DNA of 51,328 nt, from contig NZ_SCML01000045.1 in the NCBI RefSeq assembly GCF_005503365.1, forward strand, positions 1 through 51,328, given 5' to 3'. Positions 8,740 through 16,783 of the stretch are shown here, in pieces. Position 1 is the first letter of the stretch; each line of letters opens with the position of its first letter. The notes under the pieces are model-generated. The model had not been told where the DNA came from, searched no databases, and worked only from the letters and a program-made list of their open reading frames with translations. The stretch is from Hydrogenophaga sp. 2FB. GTDB lineage: Bacteria > Pseudomonadota > Gammaproteobacteria > Burkholderiales > Burkholderiaceae_C. The position numbers and the translations under genes were made by a program.

Positions 8740-9786
8740 ATGCCCCGTACGAATATCCAGAAACGCTTCAAGCTGCGTGGCTGCGCCATTGCACTGGGCG
8801 CCGCCTGCATGGCCCTTGCCACTCAGGTGCAAGCGCAAGACAAGCCCGTCGAGCTGCGCTTCGGTCACTGGCTTCCGGCCAGCCATTCGCTTTCAAAAAC
8901 GGGGTTCGAGCCCTGGGCCAAGTCCGTTGAAGCGGCGTCGCAGGGCACCATCAAGGTGACGCTGTACCCCGCGCAACAACTCGGGAAGGCGCCGGACCAC
9001 TACGACATGGCCCGTGACGGCATTGCCGACATGGCATGGGTGAGCCCGGGGTACCAGGCCGGTCGTTTCCCCGCCTTCGCCGCCGCCGAACTTCCCTTCA
9101 TCAGCGGCAAGCCCGGTCCCGGTTCCGCAGCGCTGGACGCCTGGTATCGAAAGTACGCCGAGAACGAGATGAAGGGTGTGAAGCTGTGCTTCGCCCACCA
9201 GCACATCGGCACCTTGCACTCCAAGAAGCCCATCACCGATCCTTCGCAGATCCGCGGCATGAAAATCCGTCCCGCCAACGGGACGGTGGCCTCCTTCGTG
9301 ACCCATCTGGGCGGCACCAATGTGAACGTGTCGGCGCCCGAGTCGCGCGATGCCCTCGAAAAAGGCATTGCCGATGCCATCACCTTCCCATGGGACTCGA
9401 CGATCAGCTTTGGCGTCGACAAGGCCGTGAAGTTCCACAACGACATGCGCCTGTACCCCGCGACGTTCGTCTGGATCATGAACCCGGCCTGGTATGCCAA
9501 GTTGGGCCCGACACAGAAGAAGGTCATCGACAGCCATTGCAACACCGAGTGGGCTGGCAAGGTCGGCGCCGCGTGGGGCGACTTCGAAGACTCGGGCCAG
9601 GCCAAGCTGGAGAAGTCGCCTGGTCACACCATCGTGAAGCTGACGCCCGAGCAGATGGGCGCCTGGCACAAGGCGGCGCAACCCCTGTACACCCGTTGGG
9701 CTCAGGACGTCGCGCGCGCGGGTGGCAATGCGGATCAGATCCTCGGCGAACTCAAGCGCGAGATCGAAACCCGCAAAGCGAACTAG
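8740..9786 (+). CDS. TRAP transporter periplasmic substrate-binding protein (DctP family)
   Basis: The protein is 348 aa, starting at ATG 8740 after a strong AAAAAGGAGA site. It has a Sec signal peptide with probable cleavage after TQVQA (about residue 32). The mature protein begins VELRFGHWLPASHSL, and the body has the DctP pattern (LHSKKPI, then RGMKIRPANGT and ITFPWDS). The RGMKIR arginine of this family usually forms a salt bridge with a substrate carboxylate, so a carboxylic acid is the likely ligand. It is the third gene of the operon and has its own ribosome site, consistent with higher expression of the soluble component. Confidence 0.93.
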   Translation: MPRTNIQKRFKLRGCAIALGAACMALATQVQAQDKPVELRFGHWLPASHSLSKTGFEPWAKSVEAASQGTIKVTLYPAQQLGKAPDHYDMARDGIADMAWVSPGYQAGRFPAFAAAELPFISGKPGPGSAALDAWYRKYAENEMKGVKLCFAHQHIGTLHSKKPITDPSQIRGMKIRPANGTVASFVTHLGGTNVNVSAPESRDALEKGIADAITFPWDSTISFGVDKAVKFHNDMRLYPATFVWIMNPAWYAKLGPTQKKVIDSHCNTEWAGKVGAAWGDFEDSGQAKLEKSPGHTIVKLTPEQMGAWHKAAQPLYTRWAQDVARAGGNADQILGELKREIETRKAN

Positions 9787-9815
9787 GGCCAACCACCCCC
9801 AGGCTTTTTCTCCTA

Positions 9816-9849
9816 CGTGTTACCACGCGGTTCAACGCGCGGTGACACG
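9816..9849. other. Stem-loop between TRAP operon and cstA
   Basis: A 14-bp stem (CGTGTTACCACGCG against CGCGCGGTGACACG, with one mismatch and one G-U pair) flanks the loop GTTCAA. No T-run follows, so it is not a standard intrinsic terminator. It may be a processing or end structure for the TRAP mRNA, or a leader element of cstA, whose start is 84 nt downstream. Confidence 0.45.
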
Positions 9850-9932
9850 GATGCGCGAGCGCCTCCCGCTGCAGATACTCCCCGCTGCCCAGCGGCCCGA
9901 TCGGCGAGGCCGCGGCACAAGAGGAGACAAAC

Positions 9933-12005
9933 ATGTCTGGACTGGGTCGCCACCTGGGGTGGTTTTTCGTGGCCGTGCTGGGCGCCTTCGCGCTCGCGGC
10001 CGTGGCGCTGGGGCGCGGTGAAGCCGTCAGCGCGTTGTGGGTGGTGGTCGCCGCCGTCTGCGTCTACCTGATCGCCTACCGCTACTACAGCCTGTTCCTG
10101 GCCACCAAGGTGTTCGGCCTGGACGGCACGCGCATGACGCCGGCCTGGCGGCACAACGACGGCCTGGACTACGTGCCCACGCACAAGTACGTGCTGTACG
10201 GCCACCACTTCGCCGCCATTGCCGGCGCCGGCCCGCTTGTGGGCCCGGTGCTCGCGGCGCAAATGGGTTACCTGCCCGGCCTGCTGTGGATCCTGGCCGG
10301 CGTGGTGTTCGCCGGTGCGGTGCAGGACTTCATCGTGCTGTTCATCTCCACGCGCCGCGACGGCCGCTCGCTGGGCGACCTGATCAAGCAGGAACTCGGC
10401 ATGGTGCCGGGTGTGATCGCGCTGTTCGGCGCCTTCATGATCATGATCATCATCCTCGCCGTGCTGGCGCTGATCGTGGTCAAGGCCCTGGCCGAATCGC
10501 CCTGGGGCACCTTCACCGTGGCGGCCACCATTCCGGTGGCGCTGTTCATGGGCGTGTACCTGCGCTACATCCGTCCGGGCCGCATCGGCGAGGTCTCCAT
10601 CATCGGCTTCGTGCTGTTGATGCTGGCCATCGTGGGTGGCCAGTGGGTGCATGAGAGCCCGACCTGGGCGCCGCTGTTCACCTACGACGGCAAGGCGCTG
10701 ACCTGGATGCTGATCGGCTACGGCTTCGTCGCCGCCTCCATCCCCGTGTGGCTGCTGCTCGCGCCGCGCGACTACCTCTCCACCTTCCTCAAGATCGGCA
10801 CCATCGTCGCGCTGGCGCTGGGCATCGTGATCGTCGCGCCCCCGCTGCAGATGCCGGCCATCACGCAGTTCGCGGCCGGCAACGGCCCGGTGTGGTCGGG
10901 TGACCTGTTCCCCTTCCTGTTCATCACCATCGCCTGCGGCGCGGTGTCGGGCTTCCACGCGCTGATCTCCTCGGGCACCACGCCCAAGATGCTGGACAAC
11001 GAAGTCAACGCGCGCTTCATCGGCTACGGCGGCATGCTGGCCGAGTCCTTCGTCGCCGTGATGGCGCTGGTGGCGGCTTCGTGCATCGAGCCCGGCATCT
11101 ACTTCGCGATGAACAGCCCGGCCGCGCTGGTGGGCAGCACGCCCGAAGCCGTGGCGCAGACGCTGTCCACCTGGGGCTTCGTGATCACGCCCGAGATGCT
11201 GGTGCAGACCGCGAAGGATGTGGGCGAGAACACGATCCTGGCGCGCGCCGGTGGCGCACCCACGCTGGCCGTGGGCATGGCGCACATCCTGCACCAGGTG
11301 GTGGGTGGCCAGACCATGATGGCCTTCTGGTACCACTTCGCCATCCTGTTCGAAGCGCTGTTCATCCTGACGGCGGTGGACGCCGGCACGCGCGCCGGCC
11401 GCTTCATGCTGCAAGACCTGATGGGCACCTTCGTGCCCGCGCTCAAGCGCACCGACTCGCTGCCCGCCAACCTGATCGCCACCGGCCTGTGCGTGGCGGC
11501 CTGGGGCTACTTCCTGTACCAGGGTGTGGTCGATCCGCTGGGCGGCATCAACACGCTATGGCCGCTGTTCGGCATCGCCAACCAGATGCTCGCCGCCGTG
11601 GCGCTGATGCTGGGCACCGTGGTGCTGTTCAAGATGAAGAAGGACCGCTACGCCTGGGTGACGATCGTGCCCGCGGTGGTGCTGCTGGTTTGCACGCTGG
11701 CGGCGGGCTGGCTCAAGATCTTCTCCAGCGATGTGAAGGTCGGCTTCCTGTCCAACGCCAACCGCTATGCCGACGCGATCCAGCAAGGCGTGTTGATCGC
11801 GCCCGCGAAGACGACCGAGGCCATGTCGCGCATCGTGTTCAACAACCGCCTGGACGCCGCGTTGTGCGCGCTGTTCATGTTCGTGGTGCTCAGCGTGCTG
11901 TTCTACAGCGTGAAGAGCATCCTCAAGGCGCGCGCCGAGCGCAAGCCGACGGTGAGCGAAACCCCGTACGAAGCGCTGCCCGCCGGCGCGAGCGTCGGTG
12001 GCTGA
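9933..12005 (+). CDS. cstA: Carbon starvation protein A / pyruvate-peptide transporter
   Basis: The protein is 690 aa, the usual CstA length, with about 16-18 membrane spans. The start at ATG 9933 follows AAGAGGAGACAAAC. Diagnostic segments are the N-terminal FGLDGTRMTPAWRHNDG and YVPTHKYVLYGHHFAAIAGA, then GPVLAAQMGYLPG, GFHALISSGTTPKM and IANQMLAAVALMLGT. CstA and its paralogue BtsT/YjiY import pyruvate (and peptides in some hosts), so this gene could function as either. It overlaps the small downstream gene by 8 nt, the canonical cstA-ybdD pairing. Confidence 0.95.
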   Translation: MSGLGRHLGWFFVAVLGAFALAAVALGRGEAVSALWVVVAAVCVYLIAYRYYSLFLATKVFGLDGTRMTPAWRHNDGLDYVPTHKYVLYGHHFAAIAGAGPLVGPVLAAQMGYLPGLLWILAGVVFAGAVQDFIVLFISTRRDGRSLGDLIKQELGMVPGVIALFGAFMIMIIILAVLALIVVKALAESPWGTFTVAATIPVALFMGVYLRYIRPGRIGEVSIIGFVLLMLAIVGGQWVHESPTWAPLFTYDGKALTWMLIGYGFVAASIPVWLLLAPRDYLSTFLKIGTIVALALGIVIVAPPLQMPAITQFAAGNGPVWSGDLFPFLFITIACGAVSGFHALISSGTTPKMLDNEVNARFIGYGGMLAESFVAVMALVAASCIEPGIYFAMNSPAALVGSTPEAVAQTLSTWGFVITPEMLVQTAKDVGENTILARAGGAPTLAVGMAHILHQVVGGQTMMAFWYHFAILFEALFILTAVDAGTRAGRFMLQDLMGTFVPALKRTDSLPANLIATGLCVAAWGYFLYQGVVDPLGGINTLWPLFGIANQMLAAVALMLGTVVLFKMKKDRYAWVTIVPAVVLLVCTLAAGWLKIFSSDVKVGFLSNANRYADAIQQGVLIAPAKTTEAMSRIVFNNRLDAALCALFMFVVLSVLFYSVKSILKARAERKPTVSETPYEALPAGASVGG

Positions 12006-12222
12006 TGGCGCCGCCACCAGCGGCGGCCTGCTCGAAGACCTCGGGCGCGCCGGCCGCTACATGGCGCAGAGCTTCCGCCTCATGGTCGGCGTGCCCGACT
12101 ACGGCGGCTACGTGGCCCACATGCGGGCCACGCATCCGGACCAGGAACCGATGAACTACGAAGCGTTCTTCCGCGAGCGGCAAGCGGCGCGGTATGGCTC
12201 GAGCATGGGGAAGTGCTGCTGA
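11998..12222 (+). CDS. YbdD/YjiX family small protein
   Basis: The protein is 74 aa from GTG 11998, overlapping the cstA stop. It belongs to the short DUF466 family that almost always follows cstA or btsT. Recognisable features are the LVGVPDYGGYVAHMRATHP-like segment (here MVGVPDYGGYVAHM), EPMNYEAFFRERQAARYG, and a C-terminal CC pair. Its mechanism is not established; it is thought to assist the transporter. The overlap suggests translational coupling. Confidence 0.9.
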   Translation: MADGAATSGGLLEDLGRAGRYMAQSFRLMVGVPDYGGYVAHMRATHPDQEPMNYEAFFRERQAARYGSSMGKCC

Positions 12223-12802
12223 GCTGAGGTTCTTCTCGCGGTCGGGGCATCTGTGCCCGACCGCTGCCATGGTCTGGTGGCATTGACACCAGGTACGGCC
12301 ACGCCGGGCAAAGCCGGGCCGCCACCGATATCCAGACCACATGCCGCGCGCACAGTGCGCAAACACCGAATGACGCCCAGCCCGAGTCCATGCGGCCCGG
12401 CGCCGGGCTGTGCCTCATTCCAATCTCTCCCAAGCCAGTTTCAAGGGTGAGCACGCAGCAGCGGCCGCTCAATGGAGGCAGCGTGCCTGCCAATTGATCG
12501 TGGCGCAAACGGCGTTTGTGCAAAGCAACACGAAATCAAAAGGGACATCTATCTCTTTTCTTCATTGGCTATATCCATCCTTCACAACGCCCTCTTTTAG
12601 TGTCCGTTTGGTCTACATCTGAGGAACAATTCGGCCTGTCGACGGCGAGCGAGATGGCCTAATTGATTTGCCAGATCTGTCTATCAAAGTCGTTAATGAA
12701 TTCTTAGCAAATTTTTTAATGAATTTTTAACAATTGCACAACGTTGTCTTTTCTTCATTTGAAGAGATAGATGGCGGTTGCGCATATTCAGAAGGATCTG
12801 GC
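12223..12802. other. 580-nt gap with GC-to-AT composition change
   Basis: No convincing gene is visible. Near the cstA-ybdD end there is a hairpin at 12240-12262 (GGTCGGGGCA paired with TGCCCGACC) without a T-run. From about 12490 the sequence becomes markedly AT-rich for this genome, with runs such as AATGAATTCTTAGCAAATTTTTTAATG around 12690-12725. This suits a promoter region for the secreted-protein gene at 12803 or the edge of acquired DNA. Short open frames here lack ribosome sites and recognisable content. Confidence 0.6.
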
Positions 12803-13516
12803 ATGAAAAAAATCTTGAATTTCTCGGTGATCTCCTCGGTGCTGGCCGGTGTTTTGACGGCGGTCACCACGGCGCATGCGCAAGTGCCCGTAAACGCCGC
12901 GGACATCAACACCAGCAGCGTGGTGCAAAGCGCTGTGCGCGCCGTCACGAACGCATCGGGCCCCGGCTCCAGCGTGTCGCGAACCGGTATGTCTCAAATC
13001 GCGGTCGGTACCACCAGCTCGTATGCCTATCAAGCCGACGCGCTCGACTGGGGCTACGCCAGTGCATACGGCACGGTGAACACCATCGTCAACGCCGCCG
13101 ATGCCCGAAACGTGTCGGTGGGCAATGCCGCGGGGCGCGCGGATGCCAGCGGCGATATGACCTCCGGTGCCACCGCGGCTTCGGCGTATGGCAAGCCTTC
13201 CGTGGACGTGGCATCCGGCACGGTGGCCGGCATCAGCAACTCGACCGTGGTCACCCAGATTCATTCGTTGAGCAATGGCAATGCCCTGTCGAGTGGGCCG
13301 TCGCTGGCCACCTTCGTGGGTGTCAGCGATGCCAACGCGGGGCCCTGGGGTTGCACAGTGCTCCAGGACGGGTCGAACGCTGCCTATGCCGGATCGGGTG
13401 GGGTGGTGGGGCCGCAAGTCAACGGCGTGTCATCCGTGGTCGCGACGGCCAACGCCATGCCCTTCACCAGCACCACCTGCAGCAGCGGTGGCGGCGGCGG
13501 TGGCGGCAACAACTGA
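12803..13516 (+). CDS. Secreted Ser/Ala/Gly-rich low-complexity protein
   Basis: The protein is 237 aa from ATG 12803, with GAAGGA six to seven nt upstream. It has a classical signal peptide (MKKILNFSVISSVLAGVL, probable cleavage after TTAHA). The mature part is rich in Ser, Thr, Ala, Val, Asn and Gly with many short alternating segments. It has almost no charged patches, a pair of late cysteines (WGCTVLQ and TTCSSGG) and a terminal eight-glycine run. I do not recognise a family. The composition resembles extracellular beta-rich or surface-coat proteins. It is followed 70 nt later by another small secreted protein, which suggests a pair. Confidence 0.7.
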   Translation: MKKILNFSVISSVLAGVLTAVTTAHAQVPVNAADINTSSVVQSAVRAVTNASGPGSSVSRTGMSQIAVGTTSSYAYQADALDWGYASAYGTVNTIVNAADARNVSVGNAAGRADASGDMTSGATAASAYGKPSVDVASGTVAGISNSTVVTQIHSLSNGNALSSGPSLATFVGVSDANAGPWGCTVLQDGSNAAYAGSGGVVGPQVNGVSSVVATANAMPFTSTTCSSGGGGGGGNN

Positions 13517-13586
13517 TCGCATATCGAAAACACGCTGGCCCGTCCAACGCACACGGGCCGCACCTCAACGCCTTTCAAGATTTCCC

Positions 13587-14141
13587 ATGAAAAAGATACT
13601 TGTGACCTCGGTCATTCTTCTGACTTCGCTGTCCGTGTTTGCGCAATCCTCCAGCACCGGCACTGGCACCAGCACGGTCACCGCTGAGACCAACGCGGAT
13701 GCGCAGTCCAACAACGCGGGCAACCAGCAGAACATCACCTTCAACTCGGGCGCGGCCGCGATTCCCGAGAAGAGCATTGTCGAGTACAGCGGCACCTACA
13801 CGCTCAAGAACACGCCCAGCGTGAGTGGCCCCAACCTGACCACCAGCAACGACACGTGCATGGGGTCCAGCAGCGGCTCGGTCAACGCGGCGGGCATCGG
13901 CTTCGGTTTCGGATCCACCTGGTCGGATGAGAACTGCAAACGCCTGAAGATGAGCCGAGAGCTCTGGAACAAGGGCTTCCGTGCGGCTTCGCTCGCGATC
14001 GACTGCATGACGCCCGAAGCGCGCGAGGCATTGGAGATGACCGGCACCAAGTGCCCGCAGTCGATGACGGAAGAGGAGCGCCGGGTGGCGTTCGCCGAGA
14101 CGGCCAAGCCCGACGCCGCCGCACAGAAATCCGGTCGGTAA
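13587..14141 (+). CDS. Small secreted protein of unknown function
   Basis: The protein is 184 aa, with a signal peptide MKKILVTSVILLTSLSVFAQ. A Ser/Thr/Asn-rich low-complexity segment runs to about residue 60. The C-terminal half is more globular, with four cysteines (TCMGSS, DENCKRLKM, AIDCMTPEA and TKCPQSM). A pattern of an Arg/Lys-rich helix, a Trp-containing helix, then C-x-T-x-E-A-R-x-A-L, C-P is one I loosely associate with small structural or virion-associated proteins of tailed phages, but that is a weak impression. It follows a similarly secreted protein and ends 14 nt before the receiver-like gene. Confidence 0.65.
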   Translation: MKKILVTSVILLTSLSVFAQSSSTGTGTSTVTAETNADAQSNNAGNQQNITFNSGAAAIPEKSIVEYSGTYTLKNTPSVSGPNLTTSNDTCMGSSSGSVNAAGIGFGFGSTWSDENCKRLKMSRELWNKGFRAASLAIDCMTPEAREALEMTGTKCPQSMTEEERRVAFAETAKPDAAAQKSGR

Positions 14142-14155
14142 GACGGCCCACTGCC

Positions 14156-14920
14156 ATGAACTTCCTGAAACTGGGTTTGGTCGGACTGTCTTCGGCCGAG
14201 GAAGCGCTCGTCGCAACGCTTTTTCGTCTGCACGGGGTGGATCCGTCCTTCATCTGGACCTTGGCCTCGGAGGCGCCTTTTGATGCGCTGCTGGTGGACA
14301 CCCGCAGCTATGAGGCGGCCCTTGCCGGATGGAAGGGGCGGAAAACGCATCTCATGCGCCTGGGGCCATTGGTGGGCGACGTCGATGGCGTTTTGATGAG
14401 ACCCATCCGCTCCGACCTTCTGATGCGTTGGCTCAATTCGATCGAGGTCGAGATATTGCACGGCGGGCAAGACCCGTTCGCGTCCACCGTGTCTGCATCG
14501 GCATTCCACGGTGTGCACTGGAAGGTGTCGTCGTTTTTCGGGATGGGAAAAGAGGATGCCTTGCATGCGTTCAAGGTCGGTGGCTGCGCGTTCAAGCTTC
14601 GCCGCTGGCCCACGCCGGACTTGCTCAAGGGGGACGTGCACCGCATCCGCATGGCGACCATGCTCTCCCGACGCCATCTCAAACTCGCTGAACTCTCCTC
14701 TCTCTGCCGGATGCCAGAGGTGAAGTGTGAGGAGTTCGTCGAGGAGCTGTACAAGTCCCAGCTCCTGGATGAGGCCACGAGCAAGGCTGTCGACGTGGAA
14801 GCGGCACCGCTGGTGAAGCAGCCACTGGTCGACGTGCCGACCCTGCGGGATGAACCCAAAGCCAGAGGGCTGGGACGTTCATTGATCGCGAGCATTCGCA
14901 AACGTTTTGGAATCCTGTGA
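14156..14920 (+). CDS. Putative pseudo-receiver/effector protein of GTPase-roadblock module
   Basis: The protein is 254 aa. The first ~110 residues alternate hydrophobic strands and helices in a receiver-like order. They start with KLGLVGLSSAEEALVATLF, continue with FDALLVDTRSYE at the phospho-acceptor strand, and end with VLMRPIRSDLLMRWLNSIE, which mimics the KP-loop and last helix. The acidic pair is missing, so phosphorylation is unlikely. The C-terminal part (about 165-205) looks like a small winged-helix segment (LSRRHLKLAELSSLCRMPE), and the tail is basic. The gene lies 4 nt before the GTPase gene. I infer that it is the module's output or scaffold protein; no function is demonstrated. 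Confidence 0.6.
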   Translation: MNFLKLGLVGLSSAEEALVATLFRLHGVDPSFIWTLASEAPFDALLVDTRSYEAALAGWKGRKTHLMRLGPLVGDVDGVLMRPIRSDLLMRWLNSIEVEILHGGQDPFASTVSASAFHGVHWKVSSFFGMGKEDALHAFKVGGCAFKLRRWPTPDLLKGDVHRIRMATMLSRRHLKLAELSSLCRMPEVKCEEFVEELYKSQLLDEATSKAVDVEAAPLVKQPLVDVPTLRDEPKARGLGRSLIASIRKRFGIL

Positions 14921-14924
14921 TCCC

Positions 14925-15455
14925 ATGAAAGAACACAAGATCATTCTCACCGGGACCATGGGCGCGGGCAAGACCACAGCCATCGCGGCCGTGAGCGAGA
15001 TTCCGCCCATCATGACCGATGTGACCAACAACGATCACACCGTCGACAAGGCATTGACCACCGTGGGCTTTGACTACGGCTTGCTCACCCTCGACAACGG
15101 CGACCGGATTCGACTGTTCGGCACGCCGGGCCAGGCGCGCTTCCGGTTTGTCTGGTCGGTGATCGCCAAAAACGCGTTGGGTCTGATCATCCTCATCGAC
15201 AACTCGCGGCCCGATCCTCTGGCCGATCTGGCGGTCTATCTGGACGGATTTTCTACCGAGCTGGCGACGATGCCTTGCGTGGTGGGGGTGGGGCGAACAG
15301 AGACCCATTTTTATCCCGGCGTCGAGCAAATCGCCGCGGCGCTGGAGCGCGCGGGCCGCGTGTTCCCGGTACTGCCGGTGGATGTGCGTCGCAGCGAAGA
15401 CGTCGTGCTTCTGATTGACGTGCTGCTGTCCCAACTGGAAGCAGACCTGCTGTGA
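14925..15455 (+). CDS. Small Ras-like GTPase (MglA/COG2229-type)
   Basis: The protein is 176 aa. It has a P-loop at residues 9-17 (GTMGAGKTT), a switch I region with a conserved NDHTVDKALTTVGFDYG stretch, and a switch II of the form RLFGTPGQARF, where the usual DxxG aspartate is replaced. LIILIDNSRPDPLADL follows. The guanine-specificity motif NKxD is not visible; the equivalent position reads VGVGRTETH. These deviations are known in MglA-like and COG2229 proteins. Such GTPases are paired with roadblock/LC7 proteins acting as activators. Three roadblock-like genes follow directly, so this is the switch of the module. Confidence 0.85.
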   Translation: MKEHKIILTGTMGAGKTTAIAAVSEIPPIMTDVTNNDHTVDKALTTVGFDYGLLTLDNGDRIRLFGTPGQARFRFVWSVIAKNALGLIILIDNSRPDPLADLAVYLDGFSTELATMPCVVGVGRTETHFYPGVEQIAAALERAGRVFPVLPVDVRRSEDVVLLIDVLLSQLEADLL

Positions 15456-15475
15456 CCCGAACCCCATTGCCCCAC

Positions 15476-15871
15476 ATGAAACCGAACGAACTTCTTTCAT
15501 CACTCGCCACCCATCAGGCCAACCGAAAAGCACAGGACGCGCTCGATGCGGGCTTGGGTGTGCAGGCCGTCGTGCTCGCCACGGTGGATGGTTTTGCCGT
15601 CGCCTCGGCGATGTCCGGCGCCGCCGATTCGGCTCGCATCGCGGCGTTGGCCAGTTCAATTGCCAGCATTGGCTCGGTGGCCACCCAGGAGGCGGGCCTG
15701 GGTCGGTGCACCAACCTGGTCTTGAACACCGAGCAGGGATTTGCGGTGGTGCGCCAGTTCATTCTGGAGAGCAAGGAGCTCGTGCTGATCCTGGTGGCCG
15801 ACGGGTCCAGCCTGTTGGCCCAGGTGATGTACCAGGCCAATCAGTTTGAAAGAGAACTGGTCATGGAATGA
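15476..15871 (+). CDS. Roadblock/LC7-domain protein 1
   Basis: The protein is 131 aa from ATG 15476; a GTG at 15452 overlapping the GTPase stop would add eight residues. The roadblock fold is suggested by the central LATVDGFAVASAM strand pair, a long helix with ARIAALASSIASIGS, and the strands LVLNTEQGFAVVRQFI and LVLILVADGSSLLAQV. Roadblock dimers bind small GTPases and often act as their activating proteins (MglB is the paradigm). It overlaps the next gene by 4 nt (ATGA). Confidence 0.82.
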   Translation: MKPNELLSSLATHQANRKAQDALDAGLGVQAVVLATVDGFAVASAMSGAADSARIAALASSIASIGSVATQEAGLGRCTNLVLNTEQGFAVVRQFILESKELVLILVADGSSLLAQVMYQANQFERELVME

Positions 15872-16236
15872 AAACGCTGCAACTTCAAGAGGCTCTGCGA
15901 GCCATGGCCGGCCAGCATGGCTTCCTGGCCGCGGCGCTGGTGGAGCTGGATGGCGGCATGGTCTGGCACGCGGAAGGCGCGCCCGACCTGTGCGATGCGG
16001 TGGTCTCCGCCGCCTCCGACTACTGGCGCTTGTACCGCCGCTCCCAACCGGTGTTTGAAAAGCTCGGCAACCTGCACGTCGCGATGCTCTTTCACCGCGA
16101 TGGACGCATCACCGTGAGTGCGTGTGGTCCCGGCATGTTGCTGGTGATCGTGACCGATCCGCGGCAACAGGACATTGACTGGGAACAGTGGAAAACGGCG
16201 CATGCCCGGCTCGAGAAGCTGGTAAGCGCCTTCTGA
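15868..16236 (+). CDS. Roadblock/LC7-like protein 2 (divergent)
   Basis: The protein is 122 aa. It begins with a helix MKTLQLQEALRAMAGQHGFLAAALVELDGGMVWHAEG (positions about 1-37), the roadblock start pattern. It continues with LHVAMLFHRDGRITVSACGPGMLLVIVTDPR, the usual strand-strand hairpin. The helix between is shorter than in protein 1. Translation is coupled to the preceding gene through ATGA. It probably forms a heterodimer or layered complex with the neighbouring roadblock proteins. Confidence 0.7.
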   Translation: MKTLQLQEALRAMAGQHGFLAAALVELDGGMVWHAEGAPDLCDAVVSAASDYWRLYRRSQPVFEKLGNLHVAMLFHRDGRITVSACGPGMLLVIVTDPRQQDIDWEQWKTAHARLEKLVSAF

Positions 16237-16320
16237 TCAAACGTGTGACCGCCTGAAATTCCGTGCAGCAAATCGGTCGCACACACACTTCAAACTGCAC
16301 GGCTACCAAGGAAAATTCAA

Positions 16321-16680
16321 ATGGCTACGATCAAACAAACCCTAGACGAAATCATGACGGTCGACGGCGCCCTGTGCACCGCGGTGGTCGACAGCACCAG
16401 CGGCATGATGCTGGGCAGCGCCGGCACAGGCGTGGACCTGGAAGTGGCCGCCGCTGGCAACACCGAAGTGGTGCGCGCCAAGAACAAGACCATGCGCGCC
16501 CTCGGCCTGAACGACGTGATCGAAGACATTCTGATCACGCTGGGCAAGCAGTACCACATTCTTCGCCCCTCATCGCGCAAGGAAGGCGTGTATCTCTACG
16601 TGGTGCTCGACAAAGCCCGCTCCAACCTGGCCATGGCGCGCCGCAAGGTGCAGGACGTCGACAAGGAAATGACCTTCTGA
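16321..16680 (+). CDS. Roadblock/LC7-domain protein 3
   Basis: The protein is 119 aa, starting at ATG 16321 behind CAAGGAAAATTCAA. The start TLDEIMTVDGALCTAVVDSTSG is a typical roadblock helix and first strand. The middle carries NTEVVRAKNKTMRALG and a strand HILRPSSRKEGVYLYVVLDK. The C-terminal helix contains LAMARRKVQDVDKEM. It sits 84 nt after protein 2, with a separate ribosome site, and may be the abundant subunit. Confidence 0.8.
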   Translation: MATIKQTLDEIMTVDGALCTAVVDSTSGMMLGSAGTGVDLEVAAAGNTEVVRAKNKTMRALGLNDVIEDILITLGKQYHILRPSSRKEGVYLYVVLDKARSNLAMARRKVQDVDKEMTF

Positions 16681-16783
16681 CCGGACGGACTGGTTGCCAC
16701 ACGTCACCCAGCGGGGAAATTCGCTGGCTGGCGGCGGCGTATTGCTCTAGTCTTTCAAGCCGAAGCCACGACATCGAACCGCC

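Noticed and set aside
12240..12262. Hairpin after the YbdD-like gene as an intrinsic terminator
   Set aside because: The stem is good but no T-run follows on either strand.
12410..12622. A 70-codon frame in the cstA-to-secreted-protein gap
   Set aside because: No ribosome site, no recognisable features, and it crosses the composition change.
12788..13417. A 209-codon minus-strand frame opposite the secreted protein
   Set aside because: The plus-strand frame has a clear signal peptide and ribosome site; the reverse frame looks like a shadow.
13481..13516. Glycine-codon run as a possible tandem repeat or contingency locus
   Set aside because: The run is short and ends at the stop codon; no out-of-frame consequence or repeat-unit variation can be seen.
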